DNA of 26,027 nt from a virus, in the IMG/VR virus record IMGVR_UViG_3300021137_001035, positions 1 through 26,027 of that record; one strand, written 5' to 3'. The position numbers and the translations under genes are program-made. This document shows positions 19,791 through 26,027 of the stretch, in pieces. How positions within the stretch are numbered: position 1 is the stretch's first letter; each line of letters begins with the position of its first letter. The notes under the pieces were generated by a model. It had not been told where the DNA came from and made no database searches. It was given only the letters and a program-made list of their open reading frames with translations.

Positions 19791-20444
19791 TTATTCATCA
19801 AAAAGTGATTCGTTCCATTCCCTATGACCTTCACGATATGCCATGTTACTTTGTGTTTCTCTAACTTCTACTTTATAACACCAAATGCGGTCTGCTTCGC
19901 CTGCCCCAAGATAGTCAGGGATATAAACACCGTTGACATACTTGTAAAGCATATCGGCAATCATTTCGCAACCCATACCGGGTAGCACAGTTAAGTCCAA
20001 AATGCCATCACGCTCAAGTTGTTTAAACTTCTCCAAATCTGGGTCATCGGCAGCAATGAGTGTGCGATGGTCAAATTGGTCTTTAAGAATTTGCTTCAAC
20101 TCTTTAAGTCCACCGTAATCACAAACCCAACCACGCTTGTCTAATTCATTTGCACCAAAATAGAATTTGATAGAAAATGAGTACCCGTGGCTACGATTAC
20201 AATGAGTATCTGCCTTCCATTGTTTATATGCCACCGGGAATTCATCAACGTATTCTTTTGTGCTAGTAAATCTATATGCTACTGGTTGATATGTCATTTT
20301 ATGCGCTTTTTCAAGCTTGCGCTTGAAGTATTCAATATCATCGCTAACCAAATCAACGCCGTTAGGTAAGGATTCTACCTTGCTTCCTTTACCGTCGCTG
20401 TTAATGGGCCCGATGTAATCTTCAGTCTTTGTTTTATTCGCCAT
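19791..20444 (-). CDS. queD: 6-carboxy-tetrahydropterin synthase-like protein QueD
   Basis: A 217-residue member of the 6-pyruvoyl/6-carboxy-tetrahydropterin synthase family, second step to 7-deazaguanine (dihydroneopterin triphosphate to CPH4). The catalytic region THCNRSHGYSF (80-90) holds Cys82 and His86; WVCDYGGLK (106-114) is the conserved strand/helix; FDHRTL (124-129) has the Asp-His pair; Glu160 and VRET (194-197) match the pterin-anchoring Glu. The usual AAH and second His of HGH are replaced by VAYKQW (71-76) and Tyr88, as in a long QueD-like subfamily I recall with a CAFRQW...HCxxLHGY pattern. An upstream ATG exists, but AGGAG seven bases before 20442-20444 fixes this start. Confidence 0.82.
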   Translation of the reverse strand: MANKTKTEDYIGPINSDGKGSKVESLPNGVDLVSDDIEYFKRKLEKAHKMTYQPVAYRFTSTKEYVDEFPVAYKQWKADTHCNRSHGYSFSIKFYFGANELDKRGWVCDYGGLKELKQILKDQFDHRTLIAADDPDLEKFKQLERDGILDLTVLPGMGCEMIADMLYKYVNGVYIPDYLGAGEADRIWCYKVEVRETQSNMAYREGHREWNESLFDE

Positions 20445-20522
20445 CTCTTGTCTCCTATTGAGCGAGTTTGATAGCACGCAGAATTTTTAGAGTGGGATGA
20501 GCGCTGAAGTCCACTTTGTTAT

Positions 20523-20975
20523 TTAACAAGGGATATAAATTTTAGTTTCTAGTATATTGTTACCTGTTTTGTGAGCAATTTCTACTATATCTGGCATCAA
20601 TTTCAACAACCGGTCATCATTTATATCATAACATTCTTGTTGATTTTGATCCATTTCCATCCAATAACATGCAAGATGGCTGGCTATTGCTTGTTCAACA
20701 TCATATGTAGCATCATTGCTATCGAGTATCAATTCTGCATAAACACGAAAATCAATGCCCGGTTGATTACGCCCTCTCATAAGTGCTGTAACAAACTTTG
20801 CTCTACCAATCTTTAATGGTCCTCTTGCAACTGATTTGGTTTCATGATCAATTACATGACTACGACCAAAATAGATTGCATAACGTTCATTGCCCGGTTT
20901 TTCAATATTGCCGGACTTTAGTCCTTCGTTGAGCATCCTATGCTTGCGATACTCAACATACCCTATACCTTTCAT
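20523..20975 (-). CDS. Putative GIY-YIG-like (T5orf172/MUG113-type) nuclease
   Basis: A 150-residue protein between queD and folE. Residues 32-85 read YAIYFGRSHVID, then GPLKIGRAKFVTALMRGRNQ and DFRVYAELIL, followed by VEQAIASHL. This follows the T5orf172/MUG113 plan of the GIY-YIG superfamily: Y-x-Y strand, KIGR strand, Arg-containing helix, F-x-V-x-A strand and a Glu in the following helix. GIY-YIG enzymes cut DNA using Tyr, Arg and Glu; Tyr32/Tyr35, Arg67/Arg69 and Glu89 could fill these roles. The assignment is by pattern only. Its place inside a DNA-modification block hints at a nuclease that spares modified DNA. It ends one base before folE's stop region begins. Confidence 0.55.
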   Translation of the reverse strand: MKGIGYVEYRKHRMLNEGLKSGNIEKPGNERYAIYFGRSHVIDHETKSVARGPLKIGRAKFVTALMRGRNQPGIDFRVYAELILDSNDATYDVEQAIASHLACYWMEMDQNQQECYDINDDRLLKLMPDIVEIAHKTGNNILETKIYIPC

Positions 20976-20976
20976 C

Positions 20977-21648
20977 TTATTTCATCCTCGCTACAATGTT
21001 AAAGAATTCCTGCTTGATGTGAGGATGTTCTCTAAATGCTCCACGCATAACCGATGTTGTCATATCGCTCTCGTGTTCACGAACACCTCGCATGGTCATA
21101 CAACCATGCTCTGCTTGAACAAGCACAGCAATTCCTTCAGCTTGTGTTTCAGCTTCAATAATGTCAGCAATTTGAATTGTCATTTCTTCTTGAATTTGCG
21201 GACGACTTGCAATCCAGTCAACCATCCGGTTGAACTTTGAAAGTCCAATTACATTTTTACCCGGAAACACACCTACGTATGCCTTGCCTTTAATTGACTG
21301 AAAATGGTGTGCGCATGTTGAACGAATCGAAATAGGTCCAGTTACGTATACTTGATCGTATTCAGTAACATTTGGAAATGCAGTAATCTTGGGTTTTTCT
21401 TGATAGCGACCTGAAAAAATCTCAGTACAAAACATCTTAGCAACACGACGTGCTGTATCTGTTGTGTTATGGTCGTTATCAGTATCAATTACCAAGCTTT
21501 CCAGTACACCTTGCATTTTATCAGACACCTCGTCAATTAATGCATCGTAGTCATCTGGCTCTAGATATGCTGCAATGTTATCATTACAAAAAAACTTCCC
21601 GCCGTCTTCTTTTATGCGGTTACGTATTTTGCTGCTAGTTGATGTCAT
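20977..21648 (-). CDS. folE: GTP cyclohydrolase I FolE
   Basis: GTP cyclohydrolase I (EC 3.5.4.16) turns GTP into 7,8-dihydroneopterin triphosphate, the first step toward 7-deazaguanine. All zinc ligands are visible: STCAHHF with Cys112 and His115, and EHGCMTMRG with Cys183. VGVFPGKNVIGLSKFNRMVD (125-144) and RPQIQEEMT (149-157) are family signatures, and RGVREHESDMTTS contains GTP-contacting residues. The length of 223 is normal. AAGGA is eight bases before the ATG. A phage-encoded folE beside queD, with queE and dpdA nearby, points to 7-deazaguanine synthesis rather than folate. Confidence 0.95.
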   Translation of the reverse strand: MTSTSSKIRNRIKEDGGKFFCNDNIAAYLEPDDYDALIDEVSDKMQGVLESLVIDTDNDHNTTDTARRVAKMFCTEIFSGRYQEKPKITAFPNVTEYDQVYVTGPISIRSTCAHHFQSIKGKAYVGVFPGKNVIGLSKFNRMVDWIASRPQIQEEMTIQIADIIEAETQAEGIAVLVQAEHGCMTMRGVREHESDMTTSVMRGAFREHPHIKQEFFNIVARMK

Positions 21649-21719
21649 AGTTAGTTCCTTATAAACTTATAAAACAGAGTGTATATGCAAAAATTATGAA
21701 AGGCAATATTCAAGTTTGT

Positions 21720-22172
21720 TTATTTTATTCCATTGTAGCTGATGCATCCATTTGCACCTGATGCATACCCGTACGCTGGATGGTTAACTGCACCAGAGGC
21801 ACCGGTGGCACCAATTGCTCCATACGAACATACTGTACTAGACCCAGATGGCGATTTTGCAGCTTGACAAGTTGTTGTAATCAATCCATTTTGAGTACGC
21901 ATTACACGCGAATCAACTCCTATAGTTTGCCAAAGTGTGTTTTGCCGGGATTCTCCTTCTATACGTAGCTTTGCTTCCACTGGATCCCAGCCATTATCTA
22001 TCATAACACTGATAATTTGTTTCATACCATAAATTTCATCCGAAATAGTTGTAATATCTGATAGTTTTTTGTGATGATCCTGCTTAATGATTTCCAGCTG
22101 TTGGCTTAATCGATGTAGTTCGGCGATTTTACCACGGTATTCTTCAAAATAGTCAAGTGTAGCATTGCTCAT
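21720..22172 (-). CDS. Unknown protein with coiled N-terminus and Gly/Ala/Ser tail
   Basis: A 150-residue protein. Residues 1-70 are helical and charged (MSNATLDYFEEYRGKIAELH), possibly coiled-coil. The final 50 residues are rich in Gly, Ala and Ser with three Cys (SSTVCSYGAIGATGASGAV), a collagen-like or fibrous character. The start overlaps the stop of 22169-22696 by ATGA. No enzyme motif. A structural or adhesive role is conceivable. Confidence 0.6.
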   Translation of the reverse strand: MSNATLDYFEEYRGKIAELHRLSQQLEIIKQDHHKKLSDITTISDEIYGMKQIISVMIDNGWDPVEAKLRIEGESRQNTLWQTIGVDSRVMRTQNGLITTTCQAAKSPSGSSTVCSYGAIGATGASGAVNHPAYGYASGANGCISYNGIK

Positions 22173-22696
22173 AACGGTGTGTCCTTTGTATATTTGTTCC
22201 AGGGTGTAAACAGTTTTCTATCCAGCAAATCGTGCAAACTGTGACACCATACTCCAGGATTGCTAGCTTTAAAAGCTGTGTCATCAATTTTGATTGTTGC
22301 GTTATATCGTAGACTCTCAAGATAGGGAATCTTTACAGAAATTTGCGGTATAAAATTGTCATTTTCTGCATAACAACCTTCGAGCACCCATTCAACATGC
22401 TTTACATCAAAATCAAGTGTAGTTAGCACCCCAAGTTTTAATACAGATTTGATCATGCTGTCCCATGCATCGCTGGTAGACGAATCACTTAGAAAATCAC
22501 CAGGATCGAAACTCATGTTTGCTCCTAGATAAATGTGCTGGCATTCGTGCTGATTGACCAAAGTTTTGATTGTGTCAACTGGCTGTATGCCAGTTACAAA
22601 TAGTGTTTTAAGTCCAAATGCAGGAGTATGTTCAACTTCTATACCAACAAAAAATTGAACATCATTTTTTACTCCAGTAGTGTAATCACGCTCCAT
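22169..22696 (-). CDS. Unknown 175-residue protein upstream of the folE side of the block
   Basis: Starts MERDYTTGVKNDVQFFVGIE. It has alternating beta-strand and helix segments (LKTLFVTGIQPVDTIKTL, then GVLTTLDFDVKHVEWVLEG) resembling an alpha/beta or TIM-barrel-like fold, and ends with LLDRKLFTPWNKYTKD. GGAG is seven bases before the ATG. It lies between dpdA and folE in the same direction, so a role in the modification pathway is possible. The family was not recognised, and the fold is a guess from secondary-structure pattern. Confidence 0.65.
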   Translation of the reverse strand: MERDYTTGVKNDVQFFVGIEVEHTPAFGLKTLFVTGIQPVDTIKTLVNQHECQHIYLGANMSFDPGDFLSDSSTSDAWDSMIKSVLKLGVLTTLDFDVKHVEWVLEGCYAENDNFIPQISVKIPYLESLRYNATIKIDDTAFKASNPGVWCHSLHDLLDRKLFTPWNKYTKDTPL

Positions 22697-22760
22697 ACAT
22701 TATCTCCAATTTGATTTTATTGTTGTAATCAGTGTCAATTAGAAAAACAAGTAACCATTT

Positions 22761-24344
22761 TTATAGTTTGTTGATATCTAGTCGTAGTTCGTTATCTGCG
22801 TTCATTCCAGTACCGTTGGTTAACATTTTCCAATGCTTGTTGATTAGATCCATGGGCTTTTCTGAAATAAAGATTTCTTCGCAAAGATCTTTGAACTCGA
22901 GAACATCGCTGGGCAAATGTTGTCTTGCAATAGACAACGGCTGGTCCATCATATGGCAAGCTTCTTGGCATGCACGAATATGAAGTTCAACATTGTGGTT
23001 CATTAGCAACACATAGCTCATGCCATCTAACGCACTAGGATATTTCTTTTTACGAGTTTCAAACTGATCGTATTGCAACAATCCCATTTCATGTTGGATG
23101 GCTTCGTTGGTGGCTTCAATATCTTTACCATTAACATCTTCGTACCCTTTAACGCAAATGTCGCCTAGCGTAATTTTCCTGCTGATAGCAGTTTCTACTG
23201 CTAAGGGTCTGTGTGTCATGTTGTGATCAAACAAGCTGTCAAACGTACTAACCTCGTTTGAGTATTGTTTATTTTTTAGCATTTGTTCCATAATCCAATC
23301 TTTAAGCAAAGTTGTACTGCCCTTTAGCTCCTTTGCATCAGGAATTGAACTACCTTTAAACCCCATCTGTGTTGGGTTAATTGCATACGTATTGTAAATT
23401 TGTCCTTTTGCAGTCATTACAAATGGCGATGCGGCATCATAGCTTAATGTAACATTTGGATTAACATGTTTACGCAGCGCACGTTGAATAGTGGTTAAAC
23501 TACAAGCAGCTTTGATTTTTCCGTTACCAAGATAGTGGAGCCAATCTTGACCTCGGTCAAGATATCCGCCATCACGCATTATGATGAGGCGCCGCATGTT
23601 TAGTGCAATGCTATGGCCTTGTATGTTTGCAAAGGCAAAGCTTTCAAAGGGCCAATCCTTGCATATATCCCACCATTCATCGCCTTCCTCCAGGTTACGA
23701 CCTTGCAGCACGTTAAGGAACTTTGTGTCGCCATGACGGCGGTGCTTCATGAAGAACTCAGCATTTTCAATGCTGCCTTTCAAACAATCTGCATAGCTCT
23801 TGAGCCCGGGATGCTTTGCTTCTCCTGTTTTTTCATCATAACCAAACCGGTCGATGCCGCCCGGAGGAAAATCAAAAATCATGCTCCAGTCAGCGGTATG
23901 TTCCAACCATCGTAGTATGTTCATTCGTACGCTATCCTGATCAGCATGCCAAGCTGCATCATCCTGGCCTTTCTTTGGTTTCCACGGCCATTTAAGAACA
24001 CCTGTTGCAGCCTGGAATCCGCCGCTGTCGCCGATCAGCACGGTATTTGCACGATCTCTCTTTTGTACCATGCTTTCTTCAGTGTCTGTGCGTACAACAT
24101 CAAGTTGTGCATGACCGGCGCTGTACAGCGCCCATTTATACGTAAATAGGTCGCCATTGCGACAAAGGAAATCCAAATCGTCCCACGACCTATTCATACC
24201 AGGTGGTAATGCTGGGCGTTTTCCCAGCAGACGTTGGCTTTGTATTTTCACATATATCGAACTGATACTGGGCAAGAACACCGCATAATCAGAGTTTGAA
24301 GCGGTTAGATCCAGTATTTCAGACGCTTGTTTCTTTTTAACCAT
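22761..24344 (-). CDS. dpdA: DpdA-type 7-deazaguanine DNA transglycosylase
   Basis: A 527-residue member of the tRNA-guanine transglycosylase superfamily in its phage DpdA form, which swaps guanine in DNA for a 7-deazaguanine base. GDSGGFQ at 105-111 holds the general Asp (compare SDSGGFQ in TGT). FDFPPGG follows at 157-163, LNVLQGRN near 210, LHYLGNGK near 269, and SYDAASPF at 301-308 carries the likely nucleophilic Asp303. The CxCxxC zinc motif of tRNA enzymes is absent. Its start overlaps the stop of the GT4 gene by one base (TAATG), so the two are translationally coupled. folE, queD and queE in the window provide precursors. More GC-rich than 18-22.7 kb. Confidence 0.88.
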   Translation of the reverse strand: MVKKKQASEILDLTASNSDYAVFLPSISSIYVKIQSQRLLGKRPALPPGMNRSWDDLDFLCRNGDLFTYKWALYSAGHAQLDVVRTDTEESMVQKRDRANTVLIGDSGGFQAATGVLKWPWKPKKGQDDAAWHADQDSVRMNILRWLEHTADWSMIFDFPPGGIDRFGYDEKTGEAKHPGLKSYADCLKGSIENAEFFMKHRRHGDTKFLNVLQGRNLEEGDEWWDICKDWPFESFAFANIQGHSIALNMRRLIIMRDGGYLDRGQDWLHYLGNGKIKAACSLTTIQRALRKHVNPNVTLSYDAASPFVMTAKGQIYNTYAINPTQMGFKGSSIPDAKELKGSTTLLKDWIMEQMLKNKQYSNEVSTFDSLFDHNMTHRPLAVETAISRKITLGDICVKGYEDVNGKDIEATNEAIQHEMGLLQYDQFETRKKKYPSALDGMSYVLLMNHNVELHIRACQEACHMMDQPLSIARQHLPSDVLEFKDLCEEIFISEKPMDLINKHWKMLTNGTGMNADNELRLDINKL

Positions 24345-25522
24345 TAGTATTTCGATCCTCTTGTGTATTGGCGATAGTCAACACCGTCCCTACGCCATTG
24401 TTCTCCATTACCGGTTATTATGTCAATAATGCGATTAATAGTCCCGTCATTCCAATCACTTATGCTACCTTGTTTGCCATGCGGCGAGTCGAGCAGCACA
24501 AACAGCTTTGAGATGGCATCATCCATGCTCCACGGAACATAAAGCCTGGAATGGTCATTAGCAAACGTTTCTGGAAAACTACGATATGCAGGATAAAGCA
24601 CATTTGCACCAAGCGTGTCAGCTTCGCTTACCGTGTTGCTTACCCAATCCTGTAATGCACAATTAAACAGCACACGGCTATCATTGAGCAGTGCATAATA
24701 TTGGTTTTTGCTGAGATTTTCTTTTATGGACAGCAATCCTTGTTCCTGCATCCTCCTTGCCCTGGCTAGGCTTTCGGGTGCATTGCTACGCAACTGACCA
24801 CCACTTAGAACACAAAATTCAATGTCAGGCCTGGTTGCCTTGACCACTTCAATCAGATCCATGAAAAACTCGGGTTGTTTTTCCTGATCAAATCTTGCGG
24901 CAAACACCACACGGTTGGGGCGTTCGGCAAATGGTTTGATATTTTTTGCGCCGCCAATGCGCTCAAGAACTTCTTGTTTACCAAATGATAGGCCCGAAAT
25001 GTTATATATCGGAGCGGACCAATGTGCGATACGCATGTGTGCTACCATTTCTTCGTTGGTAGCAAGAACTCCTGTTACAAACTCGTTGCACATTTGCTCA
25101 TACAAACCCATCCATTTATCCATACCCCAAACATGCACAAAATCATCCGGATCTATTGTTTGTGCCAGGCAACGAACATAAATCTTTGGCTGCATGTTCT
25201 TGGGAATTTGATTCATGATGTATGGAAGGCTTTCGATTCCCGGCTGGAACATGTCCTCAAAGAATATCACATCCTCACCGGTAACCTTGCCTTCTCGCAT
25301 CATCTTTACCAGATTCATCATCTGGCTCATGCCAAAATAGCTGCGGCCGTGCGCGTCAAGCACCTGCCCAACCACGATGGCCTCAGAGTCGTCAAGCGTT
25401 TGACCCGGAACGATCACATAGTCGATCTCCCGGCGATCAAAGACTCGACGAGTCCATTCGGTTAGCTGGTAAGTGTAACGGCTGGCGTATGACTCCAAGC
25501 CCATATAGACCAATTTGCGCAT
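24344..25522 (-). CDS. GT4-family glycosyltransferase coupled to dpdA
   Basis: A 392-residue GT-B fold glycosyltransferase. The C-terminal nucleotide-sugar domain begins RVVFAARFDQEKQPEFF (204-220), the GT4 strand with Arg/Lys that contact the diphosphate, followed by CVLSGG near 237 and the donor-site segment NTVSEADTLGANVLYP (296-311), a variant of the E-x7-E motif keeping Glu300. The N-terminal acceptor domain includes ISGLSFGKQEV. GAGG is a moderate ribosome site. The stop overlaps the dpdA start, and the gene ends exactly where dpdA begins. This makes it a candidate for glycosylating the 7-deazaguanine base, as T4 glucosylates hydroxymethylcytosine; it could equally act on other phage or host molecules. 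Confidence 0.85.
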   Translation of the reverse strand: MRKLVYMGLESYASRYTYQLTEWTRRVFDRREIDYVIVPGQTLDDSEAIVVGQVLDAHGRSYFGMSQMMNLVKMMREGKVTGEDVIFFEDMFQPGIESLPYIMNQIPKNMQPKIYVRCLAQTIDPDDFVHVWGMDKWMGLYEQMCNEFVTGVLATNEEMVAHMRIAHWSAPIYNISGLSFGKQEVLERIGGAKNIKPFAERPNRVVFAARFDQEKQPEFFMDLIEVVKATRPDIEFCVLSGGQLRSNAPESLARARRMQEQGLLSIKENLSKNQYYALLNDSRVLFNCALQDWVSNTVSEADTLGANVLYPAYRSFPETFANDHSRLYVPWSMDDAISKLFVLLDSPHGKQGSISDWNDGTINRIIDIITGNGEQWRRDGVDYRQYTRGSKY

Positions 25523-25525
25523 TTG

Positions 25526-25906
25526 TTAGACCTCTGTAACAGTTAATGGATAGGAGTCAATCAAGTCAAAGTCATTGCTATCGCTTAATGCAAGTTGAGC
25601 TGCGACACCATCAGCAGGATCTTCGAATCTCAACATAAAGATTGCGTTACCAACTGGCCAATTTCGGCCCCAAGCTGCATGAGTATAAAGAACCCAATCC
25701 ACTTGCCATTTATTTCCCGGAACACTACTAGATCCAATAACACCGTACAACCATTTGGCCAATGAATCAGCTGCTTCCTCAGTGTCGTAGCCAGGGCCCG
25801 GAGAAGTTTTCCCTCTCAACCTTACCTCATATCTAGCCCAGTCTGGCGGATTGGTCCGGTCCTTACGGTCAAGTGCTGGATTACCAGGAACCGGTACTAC
25901 CTTCAT
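25526..25906 (-). CDS. Unknown protein, 126 residues
   Basis: Starts MKVVPVPGNPALDRKDRTNP. Pro/Gly-rich at the N-terminus, with a core GNKWQVDWVLYTHAAWGRNW (residues 64-83) and an acidic tail. AGGA lies about 10 bases before the ATG, and the start overlaps the stop of a partial gene (ATGA). It lies 3 bases upstream of the glycosyltransferase gene, so it shares its transcript. No family recognised. Confidence 0.65.
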   Translation of the reverse strand: MKVVPVPGNPALDRKDRTNPPDWARYEVRLRGKTSPGPGYDTEEAADSLAKWLYGVIGSSSVPGNKWQVDWVLYTHAAWGRNWPVGNAIFMLRFEDPADGVAAQLALSDSNDFDLIDSYPLTVTEV

Positions 25907-26027
25907 GTTAGGTTATCCTTTGTGACCACAGGGATCGCCTGATACTCTCGGCCTATCACCCGCCACTCCAGCTTGATGATCCATTTTTTCAGATGGTAGG
26001 AATATCGCGTCCATAGCCATAGATTGC
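25903..26027 (-). CDS. Partial unknown protein, C-terminal 40 residues
   Basis: A minus-strand frame open from the right edge to a TGA at 25903-25905, which overlaps the next start by ATGA. The visible end reads NLWLWTRYSYHLKKWIIKLE and then WRVIGREYQAIPVV. It is aromatic and basic. The overlap supports its reality; nothing more can be said. Confidence 0.5.
   Translation of the reverse strand, partial: NLWLWTRYSYHLKKWIIKLEWRVIGREYQAIPVVTKDNLT

Noticed and set aside
20514-20531. Short inverted repeat CTTTGTTA-tt-TAACAAGG
   Set aside because: The loop is only two bases and there is no T-run; it overlaps the stop of the GIY-YIG-like gene. It is too weak to call a terminator.
25022-25465. A 147-codon plus-strand frame opposite the GT4 glycosyltransferase
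   Set aside because: It is a shadow of a well-supported gene, with no ribosome site and an unnatural composition.
17228-25522. A queC gene in the modification block
   Set aside because: No gene here has the PP-loop SGGxDS motif or the C-terminal Cys cluster of QueC; it may lie outside the window.
1-26027. tRNA genes, CRISPR arrays, insertion sequences, integrase or attachment sites
   Set aside because: None seen by eye: no cloverleaf with a T-loop, no regularly spaced repeats, no transposase or recombinase motifs. A tRNA scan would be needed to exclude a divergent tRNA.

Overview
The window reads as part of a large tailed-phage (T4-like myovirus style) genome infecting a Gram-negative, probably aquatic, bacterium. 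Genes are short, tightly packed and almost all on the minus strand, with repeated 1-, 4- or 8-nt stop/start overlaps and strong AGGAG-type ribosome sites. Recognisable products are typical of such phages: T4 Rnl1-type RNA ligase, a T4 PseT-like 3'-phosphatase, MazG, PstS, a 5'-3' exonuclease, MoxR/VWA proteins, and FolE/QueD/QueE with a DpdA-type transglycosylase. No integrase, tRNA, CRISPR array or clear virion structural gene was seen. The phage assignment is inference from gene content; the host is not identified.

Layout. 1-2653: a GC-richer cluster with two zinc-ribbon-like small proteins and RNA ligase 1. 2794-3579: the only substantial plus-strand gene, an Ntn-type amidohydrolase. 3678-5396: a large unknown gene and the 3'-phosphatase. 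5575-7257: GC-richer pstS and mazG. 7391-9340: an SAM methyltransferase and small unknown genes, ending at a 17-bp hairpin that covers a ribosome site. 9477-12418: a MoxR AAA+ ATPase with a metallopeptidase/VWA partner. 12488-16964: small unknown genes, the exonuclease, a SHOCT-like repeat protein and a GT-A glycosyltransferase. 17228-25522: the 7-deazaguanine block, with queE, queD, folE, dpdA and a GT4 glycosyltransferase interspersed with small genes including a GIY-YIG-like nuclease candidate and an AbrB-like protein.

How the genes work together. FolE, QueD and QueE form the pathway GTP -> dihydroneopterin triphosphate -> carboxytetrahydropterin -> 7-carboxy-7-deazaguanine. DpdA would exchange a 7-deazaguanine base for guanine in phage DNA, which is known to protect phages from restriction. 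QueC (which makes preQ0) is not in the window, and dpdA overlaps a GT4 glycosyltransferase by one base, so the final base may be a carboxy-type or a further decorated 7-deazaguanine. RNA ligase 1 plus the 3'-phosphatase suggest RNA/tRNA repair against anticodon nucleases. PstS and MazG suggest manipulation of host phosphate uptake and nucleotide pools.

Transcription appears to use host sigma70-type promoters (six with TTGACA or TTGACT at -35) and two good intrinsic terminators. A few TATAAATA-like elements may be late promoters. Several start sites were moved from the longest open frame to the codon served by a clear ribosome site. At least two small genes are interrupted at homopolymer runs.
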